From contig NC_064672.1 in the NCBI RefSeq assembly GCF_023278565.1, positions 6,634,001 through 6,698,000 of the forward strand: a stretch of 64,000 bases of DNA, written 5' to 3'. The translations under genes were made by a program, and so were the position numbers. Under the pieces are notes generated by a model that was not told the DNA's origin, made no database searches, and saw only the letters and a list, made by a program, of their open reading frames with translations. The DNA is from Colletotrichum lupini. Taxonomy: Eukaryota > Ascomycota > Sordariomycetes > Glomerellales > Glomerellaceae. This document shows positions 1 to 13,999 of the stretch, piece by piece (the first letter of the stretch is position 1; each line of letters opens with the position of its first letter).

Positions 1-3000
1 CCGCTATTTTAGCTACTATCGCTAGGTTCCGTGCCCCCGGATCTACCCTTATATATAATAAGGAATTAGTTAAACTAACGAGGGCTAGTTTTACTATTTA
101 CTACCCTCGACTTTTTATATTATTTATATAATTTAGTACGCTCTTTCTTAGAATAGTTACTTAATTAATATCTATTCTTTTTATAAATATAGTATTACTT
201 TTTCTATTACCCTACCTATAAGTTAAATCTTTACCTATTTAACGAATCTGGGCCTCTTTACTAGTAATTACCGTATCTAGCCTCTTTTCTTTTCTTATTA
301 TACGTTCGATCGACCTAATATTACTGATAAAGGCCGTTATATATTTAGAAATAGGTTTAGCGCGGTATTTTTATTTTAATATTAAAGCTAGATTTTAGCC
401 TCGAGTAGAGCGTCTCGTAGTCTTCGGGTACTTAGTATAGGGCGATTTTTACCTCTAGTATATACTAAACTATAATATAAAAATATCCGACTTTCCGCTC
501 GTTTATCCCCTTATTTAGCTAGGTTTTTACTAGCTTATCGATTCGATTAATAAGCTCTTTAAGGATCTCTACTCGTAATTTACCCTCTATTATCCTAGCT
601 ATAAATATAAAAGAAATCGCTCGTAGTTTAAATAGGAGCTCTAGGTTCTTATCGTAAGTCTTAAAGCGGCTTCGGATTGCGTTAATTATACTAAGAAAGT
701 CGTTTTGATTAAAATTACGTACTGCTTTATAATAGTAATTAAAGGCTTTACTTACGAGTACGATATTAATTACCGAATAGTACTAGTGTTCCCTAATTCT
801 GACTTTTTTATAATAATCGTAAAATATCGTTAGGGTTTTTAATAAGACCTTATACTTCCCCCCAGAGTATAATTTCTCTTTTAAGAAGATCTTTTTAAAG
901 TTTATAAATTGCTTTATATTTATTATTAGATTTTTAGTATTTATATACGATCCCTGCGTCGCTGCGTACTATTAGTAACTTTAGGTCGTTTATTTCTTTT
1001 TTCATTAGCCGATCGGCGCCGAATTTCGTATTAGTAGCGGTAATAAGTTATAGATCGAAATAGGCAGAATTATTAATTATCGTACTTCTAATACTATATT
1101 TTGCCCCGGTATATCTTTTTATAACGATAGATTTCTGTTAGTAATTATAGGGAGGAAATCTAGGTCGTTTACCCTTTTTTTAAATTCGTTAAAGCGATTA
1201 TATACTCTATTAACCTATACCTAGTTCTATAGTACGAATTCCTCCTCTATAATTATCGCTATTAGTATTTCGTATAGCTCTTATAATTATAATTACGCTA
1301 ATAATACCCCTCGCCCGTAAAGGAATTTATTAACTACTTTTATAATTCCTAGGCTTATATTTACGAACTATTTATCTAGCTAGTAGCTAAGGTCGTCTGC
1401 GATTTTATAAAATAGGGGTTGCCCCTATAGCCCCTTTTTCTCGTAGACCTTAGTTAAATAGATTAATACTGCGTTAATTTACTTATTATTAAGCTAATCC
1501 GCGATTCTATATATCCACGTCCCCTAATAGTCCGGGTTAATATTTACTTACTTATAAGGGATTAGGATTCTATTTAGGATCGGGTTTCGTCCTCTTTTTC
1601 CTTACCCTAACTTATTAAGGGTCATACTCTAGCTTATACCTATATTAGTGGTTATTAGCGTATTTAATTTTAACGGGGATATATCTAATCCGCGCGCTAG
1701 TTATAATAAATCTGTGCTTTTACTACCTAACGAATTTATCGGGGTCTAAGAAATTCCCGCTTCCTCTTACTATCTTATTACTACTCTCGTTTTTACTATT
1801 TTTAATAATTACTACTACTTTTCTAAATCGCTAGCTATTATACTTATTAAGATCCTCTTTTTTATTTAGTATAAAAAGGTAGGTTTTAGTAGTTCTTTTT
1901 TATAATAGTAGCGGTAGACGTTTATATTATTATAAAAAGATATAATAATTAGTCTTAGGATCTTTACCGGTTTCCGATTTTTATTATCCCGTATACTTCT
2001 AGCCTCTTAAGCCTCGTACTCTTTATAATCTCTTAATAGCTTCTTTTTTTAACCTACTTCTTTTAGGATAGTATTTTATAAGAATAGTTAAAAATAGACG
2101 CCATATGGCTCGTAAAAGAGCTATATAAGCTATTAAAAACTATATAGGCCGTTAAGTATAGTTAATAAAGTTAAGCTCTCCTTTTTATAAAATCGTAAGT
2201 TTTAAGGACTTACCGAAAATACCTATTTATTGCTCGTACGCGGTAGGATTAAATACTTTAAAAATCTTATCTTTTACGGCCTCTTAGTACCCTATTTTAT
2301 ATCTTTTAAATAGTTTTTTTTATAGCTTAATTACGGTTAGGTAATTATCGCTTACTAGCGATCCCTTTTATTACTTAGTTAATTTCTTAAAATTAGTAAT
2401 CTCGCGCCGGGAGCTAATATAAAAAGAAGCCCTTTAGTAGCCCTCTAAAGAATTCTTTTTCCTCCCCTCAGATCCTCGTCCTTTTAGCCTTTTCTTAAGT
2501 TAATAATAACTCTAGCGGGAGGTTATAGGACTACTTTAAAGTAGCCGCTTTTTTTTTAGGTTAATCTCTAAGATCTATAATATTCTTAACTTAATATTAT
2601 TAGGACCTCTAAATCCCCTCTTTTTTTATTAAACCGTCCCTTATATTATATTCCTAAGTAATACTTAGGGGGTAATTAAAGGAGCTACGAGGAGGTCGTT
2701 TAGATCGCGGGCTTAAGGTCGTACTTATAAAATCCTCGTAATAATAGATTTTCCTATATACTATAAATCTCTTAGTTTAATAGCTCTTATAGGGTTACTT
2801 TTATTACTAAATAAGAATATTTACGTTTAGAGATCCCTTTTTTTAATCGCGCGGTGCTTTTTTATATTATATTATTAAGCTCGTTCGTCGCGCTAATTAA
2901 TTAAGTAGGTAGTTATTACGTAGGTATTTCCTTTTTTTAATTTAACTAGTTAATATCTAATTACGGGCCGGCTATAAAAAAGTCGTTTAATAAAAAAGCT

Positions 3001-3470
3001 ACTCGGGGCGATAGTAAAAAGCTTGTTACTTAAATAGTTCTATTAATTAACGTGTTTTAATATAATAAACGTCGACCTCTCGTAAGTAGTAAAGGGCTAC
3101 GATTACTTAATTCCGTGCGGTATTTAAGAATTGCCTCCTTTTTTATCTACTTTTATAAGGTTAATTAATATAAATCTCTTATCCTATATAGTATTAAGAG
3201 GTCGTCTCTTTTACGTAACGAGATACCTTACTAATCTATAATAATAGAATTTAATTACTAATTAGTATTAATATCCCTATTATAGGGTAGTTAGTTCGAA
3301 CTATAGTTAATAAAGAGATTAATTAAACTATATAAATATCTACGTAGTAGGTGTAAAAAGGAGGTTCTAACTATAGGTTAGGCTGGCTATAATAATCGTA
3401 AATAGGGCCCCCAATTGGCCCCTGCGCAGTCGGCTGTATGCCGCGGTCGAATTAGACTTCTAATCCGACA
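1..3470 (-). mobile_element. RIP-mutated Ty1/copia LTR retrotransposon, 5' part, cut by window edge
   Basis: AT-rich DNA with almost no CpA or TpG but many CpG. Its right end is a 205-bp LTR (3266-3470). The interior is the reverse complement of the first ~3.5 kb of the plus-strand element at 10774 and of the minus-strand element at 41097, so this is the LTR plus gag portion of the same family. It is read on the minus strand and its 3' part lies beyond base 1. The 5 bp after the LTR (atagc, 3471-3475) should be one target-site copy; the partner is outside the window. No open frame survives. Confidence 0.9.
3266..3470 (-). repeat. 5' LTR of the left copia element
   Basis: 205 bp, starting on the minus strand with TGTCGGATTAG and ending with TA where the solo copy has CA. 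The host-side third (about 3400-3470) keeps CA/TG dinucleotides and matches the unmutated solo LTR closely. The inner two thirds carry many C-to-T and G-to-A changes. Confidence 0.92.
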
Positions 3471-4536
3471 ATAGCCCCGGCAAGACCCTAGCGTGGCCAG
3501 GTGGCTTGCAGACCATAGGAACTTTGTGTGGATGTGGGCTTTGAAGTGCGATGATGAATTTGGTAAGATCATCATGATGTGTGCAACTGCCTGAAAACGA
3601 GAACACAGAGTTCCATTCATGTGGTTAATATTAGGCGGTTACTTCTTGGGACATTAGGTCATTGAGTAGATTGCTCAACAATATAATGACTGCATGTTTG
3701 ACACACCTTCTATATCCTCTTTTGCGTTCTCTTGCTGCAACAAGTATTGCTGCAAGCTGGCTTGCTTCCCTATTGAAATGTGAAAGACACGCTGCCAGTC
3801 AATACATCATATCTGTGATCCCAAAATTAGCATAGACTTGAAGTTCCGAACTCCTGGTTACTATAGGCGAACAATAATGATATTAACAGTGAAAGTGGCT
3901 TCGGGGTATTGCCATCCAAGGTGCAGATATGGGATAGCCTAAGTGATGGTAAGAGCGAGCGGCTTCACCTGGGCTGGAGCGGGTCTGGCGGCAAAGCCAT
4001 TCGCGAAAGGGGTTTATTCGCATGAGTGGCATCTAGATTTCATTTGCGTCGGTTTCCATGGCTTCTGGACATATTAATGGCTCAATTTGCGGGCTTTGTG
4101 GCACGAAAATCCTTTATTCTTGTGTGTCCTCTTTCTCCTTGAACGAACCTGAGACCCTTCTTCTTCATCATCTCCTTCTCGGACTGCACCTCGTTCTCGC
4201 GTCTTAGAATCCCGCGTCTTGGGCTGCTTTCTAAATCTGACACTTCGCCACAGACCTCGCACACCAAATTTTCAACTGCCCTTGCCCTCACCTCTAGATC
4301 ATCTTCCTCCGCCTCTTCGCTGGAAAATGATTCTCCCTCTCCTCTGACCCTACCATGACGATCTTGTTGCCGACATAAGAGGAAGCAGACAATTCTTTTC
4401 ATATAACAAGTACTAATAACTACAATCCCCAGGCGAGGGTGCTGAGAATACATTGAGCACTCTATCAAGGCCCGCGCCCGAGTGTCTACTACATTCAGTT
4501 TTCGCCTGCTTACTGCCTCCGTGGTTTCGTGTCGTG
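3471..4536. other. intergenic, 3' side of the Hsp70-like gene
   Basis: Ordinary base composition with CA/TG restored, so host DNA. A minus-strand open stretch at 4082-4468 has an acidic, lysine/arginine-rich tail and one CxxC. It has no ATG-led gene model and no recognisable domain. It could be the 3' UTR or an alternative last exon of the neighbouring Hsp70-like gene; I could not find a splice that joins them. Confidence 0.5.
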
Positions 4537-7009
4537 CTATCGCTTCATGAGTCGTTTCTTGTAGGCCGGTTCCTGTCCCCTATCGTCATCACGGCCGGAC
4601 TTCTTATGCGGCTTCCCTCTGCCCCTCGTCTGAGAAACCGACGTGGACCTGGGCCGCTTTCCTGCCGCTCTGCTTTCCTGTTGTTCTTGCTGCTGCCCCT
4701 GCTTCTCTTGCTGCCCCTTCACCTTTTGCGGCATGGACGTATTGATCCCGCCCGACTCCTGAAGTCGATCATTGTTCTCCTTTTGCAGATCCTGGATTTG
4801 ATCGTTCACCGCCTCCGGGTCACACGGCACAAGCTTCCCGTCCTCGGTCAAGAAGATGCCATTCTCAAAGTCGGTACTCTCGGTCTTGACCCGGTCCAGG
4901 TTGATCAGACAACACCTCGAAGACGTGTCGTATTCGAGGGGAAAAGGGCCGTAGGTCATCTTATTCAATACGGCTTTTCCCTTCCACGACAGTTTGTTCT
5001 TTCGAATTGTCAGCCCCAGCTTGCCGTCACCGAAGTCATGTAGCTGTAAGCAGAATTCCCAGTGGCCTTTGGTAGGCGGCGCTAATTCGAGAATGTCGTA
5101 GCAACACGTTGCTGGAACGTGGTCCCATTTGGCAGAGGCTTGAAGCTGAGGGTCACAGACGATCTTGAGCCTCGTCGTCCCGCTGTAGCGCTTTCTAAAG
5201 TAATGGGGACCATCCTGCCAGATCGAGCATTTGTCAGTGGGAAAAGCAAAATGGTTGATCGGCATCTAGCAACGCACGTCCATAGACCGGGTTGAGAACG
5301 CGAAGACCAAAGTGAACACCTGGAGTTCAGGGGAAATCTTACAGAATCAAGAGCCAGAAAGGCAGTATTATCCCAGCTTATGAAGCTGCCATTAGCGCCC
5401 TTCAACGGGCGACCTGTTTGGAAACCGAAAGCAGCGCCTCTGTCAATGAATTCCTTTGCCATAATATTATCGACCGCCGCAAGAGCAGCGCCTTTGCTGA
5501 TGTTGAAAGAGCTGTCGAGACGCAGGACGTATTAGCAACTTACTCATCTCCGAACCTTGTGGAATTTCGAGTTCCCAAACTACATACTCTTTCTCACCCA
5601 CCGCCTCGTAAAAGAGGAACGGCTCGTCAATCTTGAGTTGAGCACAAACTTGCTGAAGATTCGCCTGCACTAGAACGTTCTTGCCACTGCCGCCAGACAG
5701 AACTATCTTGACGTTCGAGCCCAGGGCGACAGCAGCGTCAATCTTCTTCCTGGCGAGTCTTAGAGGGGTTTCTAGCCCGTCGAGGAAGCATTGCCTGGCA
5801 TCGGTAGCGCGTAAGTGTACTGATATACTACCGTGGTTGTCTGGATCTTCTGCGTGCAAGACCATGCTCGCGAATAGGCCTGTCTGGAGCCTCTTGATCT
5901 TCAAATGAAACATTTCCAAAAGATCTGCTCGTTGGCTTGGGAGTAGAGTCGATTTGAGTGACTTTTCGGCGTAATTTGTTGCAAAATCATCAACTCTTTT
6001 CTCCCATAGTTGTGTACCGCCATGAGCGGCTGATCGATCGTGTATCAGACGTGGCTCTGTGGATGAATATATCGAGAACGTGACCGGACTTACTGAAGGG
6101 TTCCCCAACTTGAAAATAATTCAACTCATCGCCACTCCGTCGTACTGCGCTGAATATGCAGCCGTTCTGCGCTACCGCGGTCAATATCTCTCTAGGCCAA
6201 GATCGTAAACTCGCGAACATCGCTACAGCTGACTCACCATCGTGTGACCTCCAAAATCAAGAAACACCAGATGACAAGGCTCGTCCACTTTAGTGAGGAT
6301 CTGCTTCATGTGACGCGGGCTCGAGAAGAGAAAGTGAGCCGACGCCAGACTCTCCACATGAAGCTTGATGCGACCGTGTGCTTTTGTAAACGTATTAGAC
6401 TCCATCATGACGGCGGCAATCAGGTTCTCGTAGTTGGAAAGCTCCTGGGCGGTCCAGTGCGCTGGATGCGACAGGCCAATCTCGTCAATATGAAGCGCGC
6501 GATCGGTGCAGAAAGTTGTCACCTCCTGGAATACAGTCCTCACGATGGCTTCAAGGGCCCTGCGTATCCGCTTCTCCATGCCTGTGAACTTTGCCAAGAG
6601 GCCATCGAGGAGTGGGTTGCCGGTCTCGCGGTCTTCGCACAGGAACCATTTTGAGGGAATGGGCGTGCAGCTCTGGTTGTACACCTCGCCCGTGTACACT
6701 ATGCCGCCTCGATCGTCGACGTAGAGAGTTGAGTTGAAAGCGCCGGTCTGATAGCGGATGTCATGTCCAGGAACCGCGCCGTGGTTCCAAATTGGGTGCA
6801 ATTCCTTGGTCTTGCGGATGCAAATGGTTGCACGTATGGCGGTGCTGCCCCAGTCTATGCCCAGGATGCTGTACGTCGCGAAGACAACGGCCGGTCAGTT
6901 TATGAGATATAAATTACGATTCAATGATGGAATGAAAGGTGTTGATATGGTGATGAGTAAGGTTATGGAGGACTTACGCTGCCTCTGACCTAGTGCGAGC
7001 ATTGGACAT
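4537..7009 (-). CDS. Hsp70-like ATPase (actin-like ATPase fold), copy A
   Basis: Six exons on the minus strand: 7009-6978, 6868-6238, 6166-6094, 6029-5588, 5511-5343 and 5265-4537, giving 691 aa. ATP-binding landmarks of the Hsp70/actin superfamily are visible: phosphate-1 ILGIDWGSTAIR (D16), phosphate-2 FLDFGGHT (D215) and adenosine motif VLSGGSGKN (about 355-363). The stretch SFNISKGAALA follows. The last exon is weakly conserved and ends in a Q-rich then basic tail with no EEVD, so this is not a canonical chaperone with a standard substrate-binding domain. Divergent Hsp70-like proteins are common in Pezizomycotina and their function is mostly unknown. Exon phases match copy B at 51781; exon 3 is 73 nt in both. 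The GA|gtatgt donor at 5587 was chosen because it restores the homologous frame. The last acceptor could instead lie further downstream in the gene, shortening the protein. Confidence 0.88.
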
Positions 7010-8127
7010 GGGAAGCGGGATGTGACCACTCGAGCTGTCACAGTGGCTGTTTTGAGATGACGTCTCTGGCCTGAATGAGGCTTACATAGGTTGGCCTTGT
7101 AGGCAGTATTTACACTTAAGACGCGTGCAACACGAGTTGTAAGATTTCTGCGCGCAGGTTGAAAAGCGGCGTTAAACCTGGGAGTGAAGCTTCATGAGCA
7201 CGTCCGTCGTCGCACTGAAAATGATGAATGAGGTGAGAATACGGATAGGTGAGGGTGGGTCGGCCTATGTTCTGAAGCACGTCCCCTTTTGCGGGAATCG
7301 CTGTTGTTGTCAGCGACTTGTGAGGTTACTGGCTGGGACGTGGGATAAGGTAGGATCAAGTATATCAGAACCTTGAGGCGGGTAAGGATATGAGAAACAG
7401 CGGTAAGGACAGGAACTTGTACAAAGGCAGAATTACTCCACTGGGCGAAGTGAGGAACGCTGGTATGGCGAGTGGAAGATTTGCTAAGGGACAAACGCAG
7501 CAGCAGTGTATCTGAAGTGCAGGCTTTCTGACCAACCTGCACACTGGTCAAAGACGCGACTTTTCGCGACGCGGCTAGCTGCCTATAGTGAATAGGCCAG
7601 GGGCCCCATTTGTTTTACGCAAGGTAGGGGTATCGGCCAACATTACATGCTCTGTTCCACATGTATCCGTACCGATGCATTCCAAAAAGGAGGTCGGGCA
7701 GCGTTTGACTTTACACTGAGTGCACCTGGGCTTTTGTGACTAAGTAGCTGACCCCGCCAGTATTCTTTTGAAGTGAATGGGATGCCACCTCTTTCGCAAG
7801 TTACTTCAAGAGTGTCGCATCTCTAATCGTATTTAATGGAGGTCTTCAAGTCATCTTTTATTTTCTGTCGAGAATGACGTTTCTTAAGTTCATCCTACAA
7901 CCTTACCTTCTTTTTCCTCGTTCATGCCATTACAAGCTCAGTAAAAACTCCACAAAAGTCCGTCGCCTGCCTTTCAAAATTCACGATAGCGTGACATGCA
8001 CAACAACGTAGCCAATCACTTGGTAACGGCAGACTTCAAGACTTGGGCAACAGCCCGATTCCCAGCCCTCCCCAGAACTTGGGGGCCGACGGGCGATTTC
8101 TACCTTATCCCGGCATCAACTCAATCT
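7010..8127. other. intergenic, promoter side of the Hsp70-like gene
   Basis: About 1.1 kb between the Hsp70-like start codon and the stop of the F-box gene. Short open stretches on both strands have no domain signal and no splice-supported model. No mobile element or obvious TATA box was seen. Confidence 0.5.
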
Positions 8128-10430
8128 TTAACTTCCTTGAATCGCTTCGGAGATGACACCCAAAGCCGAAATGCTACTACCCTCATGGGAATGCTACCCT
8201 CGTCAGTCAATGAAAGATACCTCGCGAGAAGACACGCAGTGTAAGTATGCGGGCGCGCTTACCTGGCTTCCATAAAACCCAGTGATGGCCTCTCCAGGAC
8301 CTGTGGTGACTAGAAACGAAGTATTGCTTGGCAGGTTATCTTGAATGGAGAAGAAGCAGCTCCTTCCTCGATTCGTGGACACCTCAACGTGATTACTTCA
8401 GCGCACATCTCTTGCCGGGGAGTCTGGACAACGGACAGGTGAACATGGGCAACTCACCTTGAATGCAGCTATGAATCCTTCTTCCACCATCCATGTGTAA
8501 GCATCTTCAGGGTCAACGTTTTCCTGGAGAATTTCGACCGCATTGATGAGTTCGCCTCCTGCTCCATCGATTTCAAAAATGATTTCCTTTGTCAAATCTC
8601 CAGGCATTTGGCAACCGAACGTTCTATCGCGTTCTGGAACATTGTATGTGAAGTCGATGCGGTATATGCCGGCGCGGCCCAGGACGACTCTGATATTATT
8701 GAGTGTTCGAAGGTGGGCACCACCTGGGCCGCCGAAGGAGGTCCAAAATAGTGGTTTGAATCCGTCCAAGTAATGTTTCCTAGGGGCGAAAGAAGTTTCA
8801 TTCAAGCAGAGGTCTGGTCCCGGGACCTCAGGGTACCACATCCCCATATTTCTCAATCTGTTGTCATCCTGTGCTAGTCTTGCGATAGATGAAGAATGGG
8901 GAAAGATAGCCAAGCTCACAATTTTGCAACCCTGTGAAGTCAGCATACTTGCATGGGACAAAGCTCACAAGGTCCACTTGACTCACATCAAATCCAATAT
9001 CAAGGTAGTTGATGCGCTCGCCTACATTGAAGCGCAGTGTCTTGAGCGACGTCTCCGGAATGCCGAGCCAGTGGGAGGTGTCGAAATTCTGATTGATGCA
9101 TTGCAAAGCTTGAATCCCCCTTTCTCCCACAGCTAGCTTGAAGCCGCTTATGTCTGAAATCTCCACGGACTGCTCAGTAGTAGTTCTGTAGCCTATTTGA
9201 CGAACATCGCCTGCGGCCGTGGTAAACTTCAGTCCAGCGATGTATAGAATCTCTCCTACGGGAATAGACCAGATAGAAACCATCGATAGGTCTTCAGGGA
9301 TGGTCAGGCGGTACGTTTCGCGGAGAAGGCAACCCTTATCCAAGTGGGAGTGGTGTGGCCCGCTCGGTCTCTCCCACAAGTCTCCCGACACTTTTAAATG
9401 CTGGGTCGAGCCTTGCTGCTGGGAAGGTTCTGAACCACTGTCGATCCATTGGAAGTCCAGAGCTGCCACAACTTTCTGGGCCAGATTCCAAACACGAACT
9501 CTATTCTGGAGGCCGGGACCTATGTGCGCATTGTTGGTTCGACGATACAGCCATCTCCAGTCCCGAGGCTGAGCCCCGTCCTGGGATTCAAAAAGCCATG
9601 AGCGGTCTGACTTATGTTTGAATCTCGAGGCCCAGAACTGTTGACTATTGAAAATCGTCCAGAACGAACGTGAGGACAACCGGAGGTTCAATACATCCAA
9701 AGTCGGTAGGCAAATAGCGATCGCTGACCGTAGCTCTTCTGGGAGCGCATAGAAGCTGTCCCGTTCTGGTTCTGGGGCTGCAGCATTGGAAATAGGCCCT
9801 TCTGGACTTGGCGGCTCTTCGGGTGCCTCAGTGAGCAAGTGGTGTGCCTCTTCAGCTTCGTACGGATTGGCGCTGAGAACGGGGTCGGGGTCCATGCAGT
9901 CCCGGTCGGAAAATCTGTCCTCGAACGGAAAGTGGTGTTCATTATCGACGATACTGGCTCCCCCGTAGTCGTGGCCCCAGCTGATACCTACTGACAATAG
10001 CGGAAATGGGAGTGATTCGCAGACGTCGAACAGTCTCAATAAGGGAACTGGACTCGGATGGAAGGCTTTCTCTAAGAGGTCCCAGCAGGCTTCATGGAAA
10101 ACAAAGCCGTGTCTTCCGTTGACTGGCGGGAAGCCCATAGCACCAAATTGGTCTTCATCTGTACTGTCGTAGGTTGGGTCATCCCAACGACGCTTGAGGT
10201 CGACTGGGGCGATGAATGCGCCCCTTGCCGGATCATCGTATAAGCCAACACCGGTGAGAATGACGCCATTTGGACTTGAAGTGACTTCGGATCAAATTAG
10301 GATGCTTACTACTACCAAAAACAAACTCAGAGCGCTTACCTCCACGGAACTGATTCAGCCAAGAAACGCTGCCTGGTGCATCGACGACGATCCATCCACA
10401 GAGAGTGCACGAGCATATACGGGGACTCAT
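8128..10430 (-). CDS. F-box domain protein of a large fungal family
   Basis: Five exons: 10430-10340, 10284-8987, 8931-8458, 8382-8263 and 8193-8128, giving 682 aa with every exon phase closing. The N-terminus has a CxxCG motif followed by SWLNQFRG, a typical opening of this family. An acidic/proline linker follows, then an F-box at about residues 208-253 (FYALPEELRSAIAICLP, then RSFWTIF). The C-terminal half is a long beta-rich region ending with STNRGRS, a GEAITGFYGS motif and SHEGSSISALGV, which are conserved family signatures as I remember them. F-box proteins recruit substrates to SCF ubiquitin ligases; substrate and pathway are unknown here. An upstream in-frame ATG at 10490 would add 20 residues. 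The gene ends about 340 bp from the copia insertion at 10774, so its promoter may be affected. Confidence 0.88.
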
Positions 10431-10773
10431 GCTCGTTGTGACGTGGGAAAGGAACTTGGCAAGAATACACGGCAAGTTAGTTTGGAACATTGAGCGGTTG
10501 CCTGGGAAGGTTCCATTTTCGCTGCAGGCCCGATCAGGAAAATGTTGGGCCCGTGCCGTCGCCTCGAAACCTGGACCTGAACATGGACGGTACCTTGCTG
10601 CTTAGGCTGCGATCGTCTACCATTCCATTAAATTGTCTTGTTCATAATACGCTAGTCTTCGTAAACTTGAAGATGATTCTAGTTACTATTTTATCTAAAG
10701 ATATACTGATACTTGATTCCATCCCACGGGCATGTTATCTGTGACTGTCGGTGTCTCTATCGATGTTTCTTAC
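10431..10773. other. 5' flank of the F-box gene up to the copia insertion
   Basis: Host sequence of normal composition with no gene recognised. It ends in cttac (10769-10773), the left copy of the target-site duplication of the element at 10774-25558. Confidence 0.6.
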
Positions 10774-10978
10774 TATCGGATTAGAAGTCTAATTCGACCG
10801 CGGCATATAGCCGACTGCGCAGGGGCTAATTAGGGGCCCTATTTACGATTATCGTAGCCAGCCTAACCTACGGTTAGAACCTCCTTTTTATACTTACTAC
10901 GTAGATATTTATATAGTTTAATTAATCTCTTCGTTAACTACGGTTCGAACTAACTACTTTATAATAGGGATACTAATA
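10774..10978 (+). repeat. 5' LTR of the 10774-25558 copia element
   Basis: 205 bp beginning tatcggattag (TG changed to TA) and ending actaata (CA changed to TA). It aligns end to end with the 3' LTR and with the unmutated solo LTR at 34906-35110. Confidence 0.93.
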
Positions 10979-13900
10979 CTAATTAGTAGTTAAATTTTAT
11001 TATTATAGATCGGTAAGGTATTTCGCTACGTAGAAGAGACGACTTTTTAATACTATATAAGATAGGAGATTCGTACTAATTAACCTTATAGAAATAAATA
11101 AAAAAGGAGGCGATTTTTAAATACTATACGAAATTAAGTAATTATAGCTTTTTACTACTTACGAGAGGTCGACGTTTATTACGTTAAAATACGTTAATTA
11201 ACGGAACTACTTAAGCAACTAGCCTTTTACTATCGCCCCGAGTAGCTTTTTTACTAAACGACTTTTCTATAGCCGGCCTATAATTAGAAATTAACTAATT
11301 AAATTAGAAAAAAGAAATACCTACGTAACGACTACTTACCTAATTAATTAGCGCAATGAACGAGCTTAATAATATAATATAAAAGAGTACCGCGCGATTA
11401 AAAAAGGGGATCTCTAAACGTAAATATTCTTATTTAGTAATAAAGGTAACTTTATAGGAGTTATTAAGCTAAGAGATTTATAGTATATAAAAAAGTCTAT
11501 TATTACGAGGATCTTATAAGTACGACTTTAAGCCCGTAATTTAGATAACCTTTTTATAACTCCCTTAACTACCCCCTAAGTATTATTTAAGAATATAATA
11601 TAAAGGACGGTTTAACGAGAAAAGAGGGGATTTAGAGGTCTTAATAATATCGAGTTAAGAGTATTACGGATCTTAGAGATTAACTTAAAAAGAAAGTAGC
11701 TACCCTAAAGTAGTCCTACGACCTTCCGCTAGAGTTATTATTAACTTAAGAAAAGGCTAAAAGGACGAGGATCTAAGGGGAGGAAAAAGAATCCTCTAGA
11801 GGGCCGCTAAAGGGCTTTTTTTTATACTAGCTCCCGGCGCGAGATTACTAATTTTAAGAAATTAACTAAGTAATAAAAGGGATTATTAATAAGTAATAAT
11901 TACCTAACCATAATTAAGTTACGAAAAAGACTACCTAAAAGATATAAAATAGGGTACTAAGAGGCTATAAAAAATAAGATTTCTAAAGTATCTAACCCTA
12001 CTACGTACGAGCGATAAGTAAGCATTTTCGGTAAGTTCTTAAAATCTACGATTTTATAAAAAGGAGGGCTTAACTTCGTTAACCGTACTTAATAACCTAT
12101 ACGGTTTTTAATAGCTTATATAGCTCTTTTATAAGCCGTACGGCGTTTATTTTTAATTATTTTTATAAAATACTACTCTAAAAGAGGTAGGTTAAAAAAA
12201 GAAGCTATTTAGAAATTATAAAAAGCACGAGGCTTAGGAGGCTAGAAGTATATAGGATAGCGGAAATTAAAAACTAATAAAGATCCCGAGACTAATTATT
12301 ATATCTTTTTATAGTAATATAAACGTTTACCGCTACTATTATAAAAAGGAACTACTAAAACCTACCCTTTTATACTAAACAAAAAGGAGGATCTTAGTAA
12401 GTACGATAGCTAGCGATTTAAAAAGGTACTAATAATCGCTAGAAATAGTAAAAATAAGAGTAGTAGCGAGACGGTAAGAGGAAGCGGGAATCTCTTAGAC
12501 CCCGATAAATTCGTTAGGTAGTAAAAGTACGGATTTATTACGACTAGCGCGCGGATTAAATATATTTTCGTTAAGATTAAATATATTAATAATTATTAAT
12601 ACGGGTATAAGCTAGAGTACGATCCTTAGTAAGTTAGGGTAAAGAAAAAAAAGACGAAACCCGATTTTAAATAGAATCCTAATCCTTTATAAGTAGGTAA
12701 ATATTAACCCGGACTATTAGGGGACGTAAATATATAGAATTATAGATTAGCCTAATAATAAGTAAATTAATACGGTATTAATCTATTTAACTAAAGTCTA
12801 TAAGAAAAAGGGGCTATAGGGGTAACCTCTATTTTACGAGATCGTAGACGACCTTAGCTACTAGCTAGACGAATAGTTTACGAGCATAAGCTTAGGAATT
12901 ACGAAAGTAGTTAATAAATTCTTTTATAAGCGAGGGGTATTACTAGCGCAATTATAATTATAAGAGCTATATAAAATATTAGTAGCGATAATTATAGAGG
13001 AGGAATTCGTATTATAGAACTAGGTATAGGTTAATAGAGCGTATAATCGCTTTAACGAATTTAAAAAAAGGGTAAACGACCTAGATTTCCTCCTTATAAT
13101 TACTAATAGAAATCTGTTATTATAAAAGGATATACCGGGGTAAAATATAGTATTAGAAGTACGATAATCGATAATTCTATCTATTTCGATCTATAACTTG
13201 TTATTATTATAAATACGAAATTCGGCGCCGATTAGCTAATAGGAAAGGAAGTAGACGACCTAAAGTTATTAATAGTACGTAGCGACGTAGGGATCGTATA
13301 TAGATACTAAAGATCTAGCGGCAAATATAAAGTAATTTATAAACTTTAAAAAGATCTTCTTAAAAAAGAAATTATACTCTAGGGGGAAGTATAAGGTCTT
13401 ATAAGAAACCCTAACGATATTTTACGATTATTATAAAAAAGTCGGAATTAGGGAATATTAATACTATTTAGTAATTAATATCGTACTTATAAATAAAACC
13501 TCTAACTATTATTATAAAGCGGTACGTAATCTCGATCGAAACGACTTTTTTAGTATAATTAACGTAATCTAAAGCCGCTTTAAGACTTACGATAAGAACC
13601 TAGAGCTCTTATCTAAACTACGAGCGATTTTTTTTATATTTATAGCTAGGATAATAAAGGGTAAATTATAAGTAGAGATCCTCGAAGAGCTTATTAATCG
13701 AATTAATAAGCTAGCAAAAACCTAGCTAAATAAGGGGATAAACGAGCGAAAAGTCGGATATTTTTATACTATAGTTTAGCGTATATTAGAAATAAAAATT
13801 ACTTTATACTAAGTACTTAAAAACTACGAGACGCTCTATTTAAGGCTAAGATCTAGCTTTAATATTAAAACGAGAATGCCGTGCTAAACCTACCTCTAGG

Positions 13901-13999
13901 CATACGACGGCCCTTATTAATAATATTAGGTCAATTAAACGTATAATAAGAAAGGAAAAGAGGCTAGATATAGTAATCGCTAATAAGGAGGCTTAGATT

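Noticed and set aside
3387..3620. Short minus-strand ORF across the left LTR edge
   Set aside because: It spans the LTR/host junction, has no ATG-led model with a recognisable product, and is a chance open stretch.
4082..4468. Charged minus-strand open stretch downstream of Hsp70-like copy A
   Set aside because: No ATG start, no domain, and no splice joining it to the neighbouring gene; kept only as an intergenic note.
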